Below, piece after piece: positions 17,641 through 27,742 of a stretch of 64,000 bases of DNA. Source of the DNA: Nitrospirales bacterium (GTDB taxonomy: Bacteria; Nitrospirota; Nitrospiria; Nitrospirales; UBA8639); the NCBI GenBank assembly GCA_012270585.1, contig JAAXIB010000088.1:2419-66418 (forward strand), read 5' to 3'. Positions within the stretch are counted from its first letter, which is position 1; each line of letters opens with the position of its first letter. A model generated the notes under the pieces. It was not told where the DNA came from, ran no database searches, and saw nothing but the letters and a program-made list of their open reading frames with translations. A program made the position numbers and the translations under genes.

Positions 17641-17989
17641 AATGGATCGGACGCTCGCTATCCTGCTCGGCCTCGATCTGTACCTGCTTTCGTCGCGCTT
17701 GGCTGAGGGGTTCCTTATCCACGGAATTTTGTCTCTCCGGGCGATTCGCGTTTAAGACGTTGGAGACGAACCAGCCAAGTATACCAATCCCACCCATCCA
17801 GATTAAGAAAGCCGCCAACTTGGCATACACGAGTAAGACGACTCCAGGTAACAGCAAACCGACTATAGCAATGCGACGATAGTGCGTTAACGGTGTGCGG
17901 GATGATGTCCGCTTGGGGTCGAATAGACCCAGTACAACGAGGCTGATTCCACTGACCAGTAATGCCAACAAAGATAGCAGTCCCGTCAT
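17609..17989 (-). CDS. Small membrane protein following PepSY gene (DUF3325-like)
   Basis: 126 aa with three hydrophobic segments (LLSLLALLVSGISLVVLGLF, IAIVGLLLPGVVLLVYA, LIWMGGIGILGWFV) and the LGLFDPKR motif. It resembles the DUF3325-type proteins found with PepSY membrane proteins next to TonB-dependent receptors; that match is from memory. Start ATG 17989 overlaps the PepSY stop (ATGA). The hydrophilic C-terminal tail looks like fused sigma-factor sequence, so the native protein may have ended near residue 85. Confidence 0.65.
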   Translation of the reverse strand: MTGLLSLLALLVSGISLVVLGLFDPKRTSSRTPLTHYRRIAIVGLLLPGVVLLVYAKLAAFLIWMGGIGILGWFVSNVLNANRPERQNSVDKEPLSQARRKQVQIEAEQDSERPIHLRAELLSACD

Positions 17990-19584
17990 TTTACACCCCT
18001 CAAGGCCGGTTGACTGATAAAAGGGATTAACTGCGGTAGAGCCCCCTGCTTGTGCAATGTATGCAACACGAACGCGCCTCCCATGAGCAACACGACATCT
18101 AATGCAGGAATCATGACGTTTCCTGTCTGTAAGGCCTGCTCCCAACCTGGCCCACCTGTCAGATGCCGCAAGAGCGGTAAAATTACGAGTCCAAACATCG
18201 TGAATAGTTGGAGGGACCACTTCAAGCGCTGGACATCCTTGACCAGAGAACCGCCAAGCACAATCAGGACGGCAATACTCACAAATCCGATTGGTGTCCA
18301 ACGGGCGGGCTGACCATAAAGCAAAGACAGAAAATAACCAAAACAGGAACCGACAATCGCAAGTGGGAGCCCATTACCAATGACAACAGCGAATCTGCCC
18401 AAGAAACGCCAGGAGGGATTCTCTGCCCGTCTCGTCAGCCACAGATTCAGGCCGCTCAACACAACGTAGCACATGGAAAATCCCAGGGCGAACCACACGG
18501 CTTTGGACAGCAGCCCGGCGAAATTTCCAAAATGGAGCGGCCCCACAAAATCAAGCACCGCTGAACCTAATGACGGGGTTTTCCCTATTCTCGGTTTTTC
18601 CTGAAGAAAGGTTCCCTCTGCCAGTGAATACTCAAAGCTCCATCGCTGTATGCTCCCGTCCGTACTGGGATGGACGGTTGTCAGGTTGGCATCTGCGCGG
18701 CCGTAGTGAGTAATGCCAACAAAGTCCGGAGCAATACCTGTACGAGTTGACGCGTCGGCGATCAGCGCATCCATATTCGTCATCTGAGCCGGGGTGTCAT
18801 TTTCTGCCGGAGGGACTCCTCTCAAGCGTTCAATGAGTTTTTCCCGATCACCTCCGAACGCCACCATGGCCATCATGGAGAGGCCCACCGATCCCGCGAA
18901 ACTGAAGAAACTGCCGGTCAGGGCCAAAATAAAGGCAAAGGGCAGGCCCCAACTGCCGGCGACGGTATGGATATCGCGTTTCGCCAACAGGGGGCTGCGA
19001 TGTTTCCGAAGCGTGAAAATATCTCTGAACAGATGCTTGTGCATGATAAAGCCGGAAACGGCAGCAACCATCATGGCCACGCCCAGGATGCCGGTCAGCA
19101 GTAAACCCCATGGATCAGGCAGGCAAAGCTGCACATGCATATCAACCAGAAAACGTGACAAGGCACTTTCTCCATCCTGGGCAAACACTTCGTCTCCGGT
19201 GCCTTCATGTTGTTCCCGCACCTCTCCCGTTGCCGGGTTCACCTTGAACCAGACGCCATAATCCTCCAGCGTGTTGTTTTCATTTTTGACGTGGGTGTGA
19301 AAAAAGGCGATGAGATCACCGGTTGCGTTTGTGTTCAAGGCGACTTCTTCATAATATTTGGGGTCTGTTTTTGTCGCTAAATGACGAATGATCGGGGCAA
19401 TCCTGTATTCAAACGCGGAATGATGCTCCGCATTCCTTCCGGCCGACCATTCGCCGATTTCGTCTGCAAAAACGGCAATAGCCCCTGTTAACACGATGGC
19501 GTATAACAAGAGCCCCAGTGTGACCCCTGACCAGCCGTGTATTGCCAAAAGTTTTTGGGTTTCTATTTTTTGGAATGAGAACAT
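17986..19584 (-). CDS. PepSY-associated TM protein (siderophore-iron reductase type)
   Basis: 532 aa. Residues 12-40 form the first helix with the conserved IHGWSGVTLGLLLYAIVLTG motif. A periplasmic PepSY-like domain follows, then GLLLTGILGVAMMVAAVSGFIMH, the KRDIHTVAGSWGLPFAFILALTGSFFSFAG motif with conserved His, a second soluble domain, and four to five more helices. Such proteins accompany TonB-dependent iron receptors and are thought to help reduce or release iron at the inner membrane. It is the second gene of a minus-strand run (DUF3649-like, PepSY, DUF3325-like) beneath the receptor at 20000-22321. Confidence 0.87.
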   Translation of the reverse strand: MFSFQKIETQKLLAIHGWSGVTLGLLLYAIVLTGAIAVFADEIGEWSAGRNAEHHSAFEYRIAPIIRHLATKTDPKYYEEVALNTNATGDLIAFFHTHVKNENNTLEDYGVWFKVNPATGEVREQHEGTGDEVFAQDGESALSRFLVDMHVQLCLPDPWGLLLTGILGVAMMVAAVSGFIMHKHLFRDIFTLRKHRSPLLAKRDIHTVAGSWGLPFAFILALTGSFFSFAGSVGLSMMAMVAFGGDREKLIERLRGVPPAENDTPAQMTNMDALIADASTRTGIAPDFVGITHYGRADANLTTVHPSTDGSIQRWSFEYSLAEGTFLQEKPRIGKTPSLGSAVLDFVGPLHFGNFAGLLSKAVWFALGFSMCYVVLSGLNLWLTRRAENPSWRFLGRFAVVIGNGLPLAIVGSCFGYFLSLLYGQPARWTPIGFVSIAVLIVLGGSLVKDVQRLKWSLQLFTMFGLVILPLLRHLTGGPGWEQALQTGNVMIPALDVVLLMGGAFVLHTLHKQGALPQLIPFISQPALRGVK

Positions 19585-19586
19585 GA

Positions 19587-19874
19587 CTACCCTCCGCCAA
19601 TGACGGCAAAATGCCGCGCGAGAATTACGGCATGAAGAGCCAGCAATGCCAGCATCACCCCGACCATCCGGGACAGCTTCCGGTCAAGAACGGCGTATAA
19701 AAAAATACTGACTACGAGCAGCGGAAACAAGAGCAATGGCAGGACAATGTTATCAACCTCTGCCGTTCCTTTGGGAAACCAGACCGCCATCCCCATCATG
19801 ATAAGAATCGCATTGACAAAGGATACGGGCCCTGCAAATATCCATCTTACAATTTTTTGCTTGCGGGATGCCAT
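19587..19874 (-). CDS. Small membrane protein preceding PepSY gene (DUF3649-like)
   Basis: 95 aa from ATG 19874: MASRKQKIVRWIFAGPVSFV then two or three hydrophobic helices (ILIMMGMAVWF, IVLPLLLFPLLVVSIFLYAVL, MVGVMLALLALHAVILA). Position and topology fit the DUF3649-type protein that precedes PepSY proteins in iron loci. It ends 2 bases before the PepSY start. The frame upstream to 19982 is not family-like. Confidence 0.65.
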   Translation of the reverse strand: MASRKQKIVRWIFAGPVSFVNAILIMMGMAVWFPKGTAEVDNIVLPLLLFPLLVVSIFLYAVLDRKLSRMVGVMLALLALHAVILARHFAVIGGG

Positions 19875-19999
19875 GGACGCAACCGGACACTTCAAAAACT
19901 TGCCGTGACCTGAACGCCGTAATACACGCCGTCGCCAATTTGGCCGACTCCCAGACTGGGTATTTTGCCAGCCAGGTAGCATCAGGTTCTCCAGATCTG

Positions 20000-22321
20000 C
20001 TAACGCCAGAGGTCGCCTGTGGCCGTGATCATGACCCCGATGATGCGAGGCTCACCGATGTTGTCAAACGGATCGCCTCCCGGATCGCTACGCTTCCTGG
20101 GGAGATAGGTCCTATCAAACAGGTTTCTGGCAAACACGAATGCCGACCAGGAATCGGCTTCATACCCCACCCGACCATTCACCACAAAGTAGGAATCGCT
20201 CTTATCGCCCGGAAGGTTCGTCGCCGCCTCAAAGGAACTGCTTGTATAGTTCCCGATCGCATCGATGACAAAACCGTTATCGAAGTAATACTCGCCCCCG
20301 ACCGAACCCGTCCACTGCGGGGCAAACGGAAACTGATTGCCCGCAAAATCCACCACATCATTGCCCACTCGAGTCAAAAATTCTTTAAACCGGGTCCTGG
20401 TGTAGCCAAGGTTCGCGTTCACATTCAGATTGCTATTGACTTGCCACCTGGCATCCAATTCAAATCCGTATAACTGGGATTTCCCGGCGTTGACGGTTCG
20501 AAAGTCCAGAGGCCCACCCGGTCCCAGGATCGTCACCTGCTGATCCGTCCAATCCGTGTAAAAGACGTTGGCGTTGGCCACGAGACGTTTATCCAACGAA
20601 GTAGAACGAAACGCCAGTTCATAATTGGTGGTATATTCCGCGTCGAATTGATTTTGATTGCCAACAAAATCAAGCCCTGCCCCTCCGGACCGATAACCCC
20701 GTTGAACCGTGAACCCGGTGCTGATCTCGTCAGTCCAGTGGTAGATCACCGAGCCTTTCGGCAAAAAGGCGGAGAAATCGGCCTCGGTTTTCGTGGGTGG
20801 GCTGGATGGCAACGGGAAAGGAAGAGGCGGATTAGCGGTAAAAGAGGCAAAACTGATATCCGTCTGCTGTTCCTGGTCATACCGGCCCCCGACGATAAAC
20901 GTCCAATTGTTGAACAGATTTAATTCGACTTCACCAAATACGGCAAAATTGGTGGCGTCGAAACGCTGGCCATTTGTACCTGTGATCAGAGACTGAGGAA
21001 AACCAGAGAAGGCACCGGGAAATGATGCTACAAAATTCAGGTCCGTATCCGTATCCGTAAAGTAGACACCCGCAACGCCATTTATCGTCTCTCCACGATA
21101 ACTCGCCCGTACTTCCTGCGTGATGCTGGTATCCTCTATTGTACGGAAACCTGATCCGCCATCGGCAGCGGTACCATCGGCATCCTGAACCGTAATGTAG
21201 TCCGTGGCATAATAGGTAGTTTCTGAAAAGAGCGTCCATCGGGAATTTACATCGAAATTGATCCGCAAGTTGGTGATATTGTTCGTGGCCTCCTCTTACA
21301 TCATTTCATTGGCAAAATTCACCCTGGCAGTACCGGTAGCACCAAAATCGACATGCGGGGTACCAATTATATTGTCGGATAAGGTATGGCCCAGTATCAC
21401 ATCGACCCGGTCATTCGGTCTCCAGCGAAGTTTCGTTCTGGCGGTTTGCAATTCCTTCTTGGCGTAGTCATCCTCATTGCGTGTGAGATTCGTGATAAAC
21501 CCGTCGGTTCCGAAGTGCTCCCCGGAAAACCGCACCGCCAGAGTATCACTGAGGGCAATGTTCGCCGCCGCCGCTCTCTGCTCGTTGAAGCGGCCATAAT
21601 CGAAGCGCGTTTTGAACTCCTGCTCGAATGTCGGGTCCTTACTGCGAATAAGAATCGCGCCTGCCAAGGCATTGCGGCCGCGCTGCGTGGATTGCGGACC
21701 GCGCAGGATCTCCACCTGTCCGATGTCCCAAATGCTGAACCCTGAAGTGTAAATACCTTGCGCGGTCTGTGCACTGGTCCCATCCACGTTCACGTTGACG
21801 AGTAAACCGGCGCCGGCGCCGCCTACCCCTCTGGATTCAATCCCGCGAATCGTCACGCCCAACCCCCCAACGGAATCGGTGACGTTTGCGGTTTGGCTAT
21901 AGATATCCTTAATGTCCCGAAACCGTGTACTTTGATCCAGCACTTCTCCCCTGACGACCGTCACGCTGGTTTGAGCTTCTTGAACGGTCCGTTGCTGCAA
22001 TTCGGCCGTAACCATCACCGGTTCGGCCACAATGGGGGCAAGTTCCTTCTTCGGGGGAGCGGGAGCCGGTTGGGCTGCTGATGCCGAAGGCGATGAAACA
22101 GCCGGCTCCCCGGACGCCGGTTCCAGGGTGAGGGGCGTGTCATTGGCGGGCACGACCGGTGGGCTGCTTTCCTGCGCCGGTGGTTCTGGTTCTTGCGACC
22201 AGGTGACCCCATGTCCCCTAAGGCTACCGACCAGCAGGCCCAGCCAGAGAAGCATAAGCACCCGCCGCAGCTTCCTCCGCTGGATGGCCCCTTGTATGTG
22301 ACGTTCCCGCTGCACGTTCAT
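20000..22321 (-). pseudogene. TonB-dependent receptor interrupted by an in-frame TAA
   Basis: Read through, this is a complete receptor of about 773 aa. A signal region is followed by a Pro/Ser/Ala-rich linker, a plug (VMVTAELQQRTVQEAQTSVTV, VEILRGPQSTQRGRNALAGA) and a full barrel ending in the C-terminal TGDLWR. A TAA at 21296-21298 interrupts it between ARVNFANEMM and EEATNNITNLRINFD in the same frame, so only one codon is wrong. No STN domain is seen. I start at ATG 22321, which has GGAGG eight bases upstream, rather than the ATG at 22336. It heads the PepSY operon. A 68-bp upstream GATA repeat lies in its promoter region. Confidence 0.87.
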
Positions 22322-22388
22322 GGTCTTTTCCTCCATTTCAGGCTTCGAGCATTTATGAGCCTTGGCAGTCCTGCGATCACATCAAATG

Positions 22389-22413
22389 GATAGATAGATA
22401 GATAGATAGATAG
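22389..22413. repeat. GATA tetranucleotide repeat (six units)
   Basis: 25 bases of perfect GATA repeats between the stop of the TPR gene and the start of the interrupted receptor. Such simple repeats change length by slipped-strand mispairing. Here a change would alter the spacing in the receptor's upstream region, not its reading frame. Confidence 0.9.
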
Positions 22414-22419
22414 GAATGA

Positions 22420-23637
22420 TCAGGGGTTTGCGCCAAGACGAATGGTGCGAGCGCGCTCCTCGTATGGACGCGCTTCTTCCTCTCGACCCATTCTTCTGAG
22501 AAGATTGGCATAATCTTCGATGAGTTGCCCGAGGTCAGGATGGTTCGGTTCGAGTGCTTGCTCGTAAATCGAAAGGGCCCGTTGATAGGCCTCAAGCGCC
22601 AGCGAATCTTTTCCACGTTCTCTATAGATTTCCGCCAGCGTGTTCAGAATCTGTCCTATGGGCAAGGCGTGTTTCCCTTCGGCCTGTTCGTAGATGGTGA
22701 TGGCCTCACGGTACAATGCTTCGGCTTTTGCATCATTTCCCATGAATTCATGCGCTTCCGCCAAATCAACAAGACTGCGGCCAACCCCCTGGCTCTTTCG
22801 CCCGGAGGTTTGTTGTTGAATGGTCAAGGCCTGTGCGAGGATCGGCAGCGCTTTGGCGAAATCCCCTTGTTCCTGATACAAGGCGGCCAGGCTGCTGAGG
22901 GTTCTCAGCACCTGAGGGTCCGTTGAACTCAATTCATCCTGTTGTCGTTTCAGTGCCCGCTGATACAGGGATTCCGCACGCGTGAAGTGACGCTGGGCCT
23001 GGCTCACGCTGGCTAAGTTATAGAGTGCTAAACTGATGGGGGGCTCGTCAGCGGGTGGGACGGACTCCCAAATCGTCAACGCTCTTGAGAATAACGCTTC
23101 GGCCTCCGCATATCGTCGCTGACTCGAGAGCAACGACCCCAGGTTGGTCAGATTGGCCGCGACGTTGAAATGATTCTCGCCCACGGCTGATTCCCAAACG
23201 GATTGGGCTTCCCGCAAAGTGCGTTCTGCCTCACTGGTCTTTCCCTGGGCTTTCTGGGCCTGCGCCAAGTCGGTGAGAATCACGGCGACTGCCTGGCTTT
23301 GTGGATCTTTTCTTTGTGCCGTCCGAAGAGCGTTCTGAAAGTGCTTCACCGCCTCGGCATACTGTTGTTCCTGGAACGCCGCCATGCCCTTCCGATGCGA
23401 TATTGATCCGGTTTTGGGTGAGGATGCCCGTCGCCCTGCTCTTCTGCTCTTGCCCTTGGAGACGCCAGCTTTCGTGACCGCAGGCTCTTGTGATGCTTGA
23501 CCGGAAGAGGTGTCTGGTGACGGCTGAGACGTCGCGCAGCCGACGATCATCATTACGCACAAGATGATCGCCACGATGACCATCGAGACCGTGGTTCGAC
23601 CCACTAGAAAGTCACTATGTCCTTGCGACTGAATCAT
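22420..23637 (-). CDS. TPR-repeat lipoprotein
   Basis: 405 aa. An N-terminal hydrophobic helix (MVIVAIILCVMMIVGC) ends in a lipobox, so it is probably lipid-anchored. An Arg/Lys/Ser-rich linker follows, then about seven kinesin-light-chain-like TPRs from residue 85 on (for example AEAVKHFQNALRTAQ, AEAEALFSRALTIWES, SLALEAYQRALSIYEQALEPNHPDLG). TPRs mediate protein-protein contacts. It lies upstream of the interrupted receptor on the same strand. An internal ATG at 23583 just before the hydrophobic core is an alternative start. It shares the repeat pattern with the TPR protein at 37764. Confidence 0.85.
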   Translation of the reverse strand: MIQSQGHSDFLVGRTTVSMVIVAIILCVMMIVGCATSQPSPDTSSGQASQEPAVTKAGVSKGKSRRAGRRASSPKTGSISHRKGMAAFQEQQYAEAVKHFQNALRTAQRKDPQSQAVAVILTDLAQAQKAQGKTSEAERTLREAQSVWESAVGENHFNVAANLTNLGSLLSSQRRYAEAEALFSRALTIWESVPPADEPPISLALYNLASVSQAQRHFTRAESLYQRALKRQQDELSSTDPQVLRTLSSLAALYQEQGDFAKALPILAQALTIQQQTSGRKSQGVGRSLVDLAEAHEFMGNDAKAEALYREAITIYEQAEGKHALPIGQILNTLAEIYRERGKDSLALEAYQRALSIYEQALEPNHPDLGQLIEDYANLLRRMGREEEARPYEERARTIRLGANP

Positions 23638-24046
23638 CGGCCATGCTTGGAAAGTTTTTAACTAAACATGCCACCAACACCTCAAAGCCGGCTTCCTTCT
23701 CCTCCATTATTGAAGACGTTCCGACTGTTCTCTGCTGGCCCCATGCCAGGCACATTTCATCGCCGATTTCGTGGCAACGGCGGGAGTAACGAGCGAATGA
23801 CGCATAATATTGATATTGATTATGATACTTAGTTATAAGTATAGCATTCACCAACCCCCTTTGCAATGGTTAACGCACCATAAGTGCCGTGTCACCGATC
23901 CGATCAACGACCCTTGAAAAGTCGATTTTCCTGACCGTCAAGGAATGAACAGCGCACATCTTCCGCATCAATCTTGGTGTCTGTGACTGAGACACATTTG
24001 TCCTATCATTGCCAAAACATTTATTGAAATCAGCTTGGAGGCAACC
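23638..24046. promoter_or_regulatory. Divergent promoter region with Fur-like AT-rich site (23804-23830)
   Basis: This 409-bp gap separates the TPR lipoprotein gene (minus) from a receptor gene (plus). The stretch 23804-23830 contains repeated GATA/GATT hexamers; the 19-mer at 23812-23830 agrees with the Fur consensus at 13 of 19 positions by hand. It could serve either gene. No other gene is seen in the gap. Confidence 0.4.
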
Positions 24047-26454
24047 ATGAGAACTCAGGCGGGCCGAATTGCCTTCACCCTTATTGTGGGGTTTGCCTTT
24101 GTCGTTGTGAATTTCACTGTGTCCATAGCCGCGCAAGAAACCGTAGCACCCGACACTGAGCCACAAGCATTCAGCATCTCTCCGCAGCCGCTATCCGAGG
24201 CGCTGCTCAAGTTCGCGGCGCAGTCCGGGGTTGAAGTGCAATCCGATGATCGGATGACGCAGGACAAGACCTCTCCGGGCGCTCAAGGCCGGTATACCGC
24301 CGAAGATGCCTTGAAAGCTTTATTGGAAGGCTCAGGATTGGATTACCGGTTTACGGATACGAATGCGGTGACACTGGTCCAGGCATCACGACAAGACGTT
24401 CTCCCCTCCTCAACCGCGGCCGCCAAGACTCCTCATAGGAGAAGCCGTCTGCCATACGGTCACCCTCAAATACCAAGATTCCCGTGATCAAGGTAAAACC
24501 CATTGTGGTGGAAGGTGAACGGACACAACGGACAATCGCTGAAACGGCGTCGAGTGTGGCGGTGGTCACGGGAGAACAACTCCAGGATATTGCAGGGCCT
24601 AACAATCTGGAAACGGCTTTCCGTCAGGTCACGAATGTGATTATGAACGGGAAAAGCAATCTGGCCGTCACGATACGAGGCAACGACACCACCGGTATAT
24701 TGAGTGGCGTAGACAGTTTCTTCGGTGGTGCCCGTCCGCGTACGACCGTGCAGCTTGACGGCCGCCCCATGACCTATTTCGAGTACATTTTCGGGGGTTC
24801 TTCAACCTGGGATGTCCAGAGAGTGGAGATCTTTCGCGGCCCCCAAACCACAACCCAGGGACGAAATTCCATCGCCGGGGCGATTTTTCTTGAGACCAAT
24901 GATCCGACGTATGACTATGAAATACGTGGCCGCGCGCTGGCAGGAAATTTTGACACCCAGCAATATTCCGGCGTCATATCCGGCCCGTTACTCGAGGATC
25001 AGGTAGCCGCACGCATTACCTTTGACGTACGGGACCATGAATCCTTTCTGACGTTGCAAGGACTCAGTCCGGGTGTTGCGGACGACCCAACTGAGGACAA
25101 TTACCGGAACGTCCGAGGGAAACTCCTATTCGAGCCTTCCGCCATTCCGGATTTGAGTACGATGTTGATTTTCTCCTATACCGGCACCAAAAGACCGCAG
25201 ACCGAACTGGTAGACATGCCATTTGAGAATCGTACCCGAAACATGAATCCAAATTTTGCCGTGTTTGAAACCGAATCGTATTCCCTCACCCTCAATGCTG
25301 ATTACAGCATTTCGAACGAATTGGAGATGCTCAGTACCTTTACGTATTCTGATAGCGACATACAACGGCTCTCGCCCACGGGCACCGGCAACGCGGAGAT
25401 TGACAATAAGCAATATGTGGCCGAGGCGGTCCTTGATTATTCCAATGACAACGCGGGCATTCAGGGGCTGTTGGGGGTCTCGGCTCTCGTGTCACATCAG
25501 GATGATATGATTGATCTGAATCTTTACCGCGCCGGCATGCCGGCTTTCACGGATGATCAGGAAAGCCTTGGGATCTTTGGCGAGGTCACATGGACTCCAT
25601 TTGACCCCTTTGACCTGACCGTCGGCCTACGCTATCAGCGCGATCACCAGGATCGCGCCGGAGGACAGGGAACGCCTTTCATAGCTGCTTTTGACAAAAC
25701 CTTTGACGCAATCCTTCCAACGTTTGGCTTGGCTTATCGTGCGGCAGACAATGTGACCGTGGGGGCGACTGTCAAACGCGGGTTTAATCCAGGTGGATTC
25801 ACTGTTACTTTTTTCCCGTTAGGCATGACAGACACGTTCAACGAAGAATATGTCTGGAATTATGAAGCCTATTGGCGTTCATCCTGGTGGGACGATCGAT
25901 TGTCCTTCAACGGCAATATCTTTCTTGCCGATTATCAAGATCAACAACGCCCTGCAACCACCATAGTCATGGGAATGCCGGTTACCGAGTACGACAATGC
26001 GGAGGAGGCGCATTCCTATGGCTTGGAACTCGATGCCCGTTTCATGCCTAATGAGACACTGGAGCTTTACGGAAGTCTAGGTCTTCTTGAGACGGAGATT
26101 CGTCAATTCACACGCTCTACAGGTTTGCGTCTGGATGGCAAGGAATTTCAACGCGCGCCCACGATGACCTCGACCTTTGGTTTGCGATACGAGCCTTTGC
26201 AAGGGCTGGTTTTGAGTGGTCAAGGGCAGTACGTCGATGACTATTTCAGCGATGACGAGAATAACCCGGAACTTGAAGTGGATGACTATTTCGTGGCCAA
26301 CGCCCAACTCGCCTATTCGTTCAGCAACGTCAGAGTATTTGCCGCGGTCACCAATATTTTTGATGAGTTCTACGAATTTCAAAGTCTGGGTTCTATCGCC
26401 CAAGTTGGAGATCCCCGCGAATATTACTTCGGGGTCGAGGTTCTTTTTCCATGA
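24047..26454 (+). pseudogene. STN-type TonB-dependent receptor with one frameshift
   Basis: ATG 24047 opens a signal peptide and STN domain (FSISPQPLSEALLKFAAQSG, ALKALLEGSGLDYRF). Near 24425-24440 the frame changes. The remaining plug and barrel (PVIKVKPIVVEGERTQRTI, VEIFRGPQTTTQGRNSIAGA, barrel to the final EVLFP) are open to TGA at 26452. The second frame could start at GTG 24484, overlapping the first stop by four bases. However, the residues just upstream of that GTG still align with the linker of the paralogue at 13111, so one original gene split by a one-base indel is more likely. Apart from this, the receptor is complete at about 800 aa. Confidence 0.85.
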
Positions 26455-26520
26455 CTTCACCATTCAATGGGCTGGGTAGGAATATGAGGTCTGGTCTTTC
26501 AGCGACCGTAAAGTTAAGCC

Positions 26521-26940
26521 ATGCAGTTGACAGCGATTCCAGGAATTCGCAATCGTGTTTTCAGGACTCTCTTGTGTGAGTTGGGGCCTACTTTGGAAAT
26601 CATCATTGTTCGAGATACCATAGGCAGGGCAATGTTGCGAGACATGGCCAACCTGCAGTTCGGGGATATGGTCAAGGCGGTTGTGGATGTCGAAGCGGGT
26701 ATTATGGCGATTGGCGGTGAACTCCATTCAGATGAGGAGGCCATTCTTCTTGATAATGGTTCACGCCAATCAAATCTCTGGGGAATCAACTTGTATCCGG
26801 AAAAGCCGTCCGAAGAGTGGATCGAGTTTGATTCGATGATTAACGTGCGTCCATCCGGAGGAAATCGCTCTCGTTTTGTGGAAAGTGGGGAAATTCGCGA
26901 AGCTGTCACTCGGATCGTTCAACGGTTAGTAGAGGATTGA
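26521..26940 (+). CDS. DUF5674-family protein
   Basis: 139 aa if started at ATG 26521. The family core probably begins near TTG 26593 (LEIIIVRDTIGRAML). Characteristic segments are QFGDMVKAVVDVEAGIMAIGGELHSDEEA, LWGINLYPEKPSEEWIEFDSMINVRPS and GNRSRFVESGEIREAV. The family has no known function to me; it appears widely in bacteria as a small soluble protein. It is followed closely by another conserved small gene. Confidence 0.75.
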   Translation: MQLTAIPGIRNRVFRTLLCELGPTLEIIIVRDTIGRAMLRDMANLQFGDMVKAVVDVEAGIMAIGGELHSDEEAILLDNGSRQSNLWGINLYPEKPSEEWIEFDSMINVRPSGGNRSRFVESGEIREAVTRIVQRLVED

Positions 26941-26945
26941 TCGGC

Positions 26946-27275
26946 ATGTCCTATCAGCATGCAAGCCTGGCGGGAGGGAGATGGTTCATCATGCCCTTGG
27001 TGGAGCAATTGGCCCATGTTGGCAGTGAGGTCGGACGCATGCTCCGCTGGAAAGAGAAAAACCCACAGGACTGTGAAAAGGCTTTCTTCCGGGCGCTGGA
27101 ATTGCTTGACTTGACCATACAAGATCCACGCTGGAAAGGTCGTCGAAAGGAACTGACCCGTGCCCGGGAGTTCCTCTGTGATGCGATGTTGGGAGGACAC
27201 GCTTACAGGAGCGACCTGATCGATCTCGATCGGTATTTCTACCATTTTGCTCTGGCCTCCAGAATCGGTCGATAA
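26946..27275 (+). CDS. Conserved hypothetical, all-helical
   Basis: 109 aa from ATG 26946, five bases after the DUF5674 stop. The sequence starts MSYQHASLAGGRWFIMPLVEQLAHVGSEV and continues with amphipathic helices (AFFRALELLDLTIQD, ELTRAREFLCDAMLG). I recall similar small proteins in Nitrospira-type genomes but cannot name a family. The tight spacing suggests co-expression with the DUF5674 gene. Confidence 0.65.
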   Translation: MSYQHASLAGGRWFIMPLVEQLAHVGSEVGRMLRWKEKNPQDCEKAFFRALELLDLTIQDPRWKGRRKELTRAREFLCDAMLGGHAYRSDLIDLDRYFYHFALASRIGR

Positions 27276-27742
27276 ATGACTTTTGAGTGAGTTTGCCTTA
27301 CCTGCCGACCCTGCGAGGACGTCCCTCTGTTTTTTGTGTTCCTGCTGCAGGAAGATCTTCGCCCCCTGCCCTATAGCGCGTTCCCGTTGCCTCACAATTC
27401 TCTCACCCCGAACTCCCGAATTTGAGGATTAGAGCCATCGGATTAGACTAATTGAGCTTCAAGGTCGCGCAGTTTGAGTTCTTTCCGGTAGATCAGCCAC
27501 AACGCAAGAGCCAGACGAGAAAGGATGCCCTTGCTCCTCTTTCTGTCATCCCCGACCTGATCGGGGATCCAGAGCCTTTGTCCTTCCGCCTGAAAGGAAA
27601 AGCAACGACACTGGATCCTCGATTAAAGATGTCGAGGATGACAGAACCGATCGGGACGGCACACAGGCCGGCCCCTACGCTTCACCCTCATCCAGGGGGA
27701 CAGGGTGCGGTTTTAGGGAAGAGGTCGGACACGCAGGCCCCC
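27276..27742. other. Intergenic region, REP-rich
   Basis: 467 bases without a gene. The right half holds three dispersed palindromic repeats (listed separately at 27543-27678). The left half shows nothing recognisable. Confidence 0.6.
27543..27678. repeat. REP-like repeat cluster (two inverted copies plus one GGGACGGC-type)
   Basis: 27543-27572 is a palindrome CTGTCATCCCCG...CGGGGATCCAG. 27611-27644 is an inverted member, CTGGATCCTCGATTAAAGA followed by TGTCGAGGATGACAG. 27650-27678 is ATCGGGACGGCACACAGGCC followed by GGCCCCTAC. The 34-base unit at 27611 recurs identically at 43654 and inverted (32 of 34) at 60299. The third unit recurs (28 of 29) at 38511. The paired inverted layout recalls BIMEs. 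Confidence 0.85.

Noticed and set aside
24484-26454. Treating the second receptor frame as a separate gene starting at GTG 24484, coupled to a free STN protein
   Set aside because: It would lack a signal peptide, and its upstream residues still align with the paralogous linker, so a frameshift in one gene is simpler.
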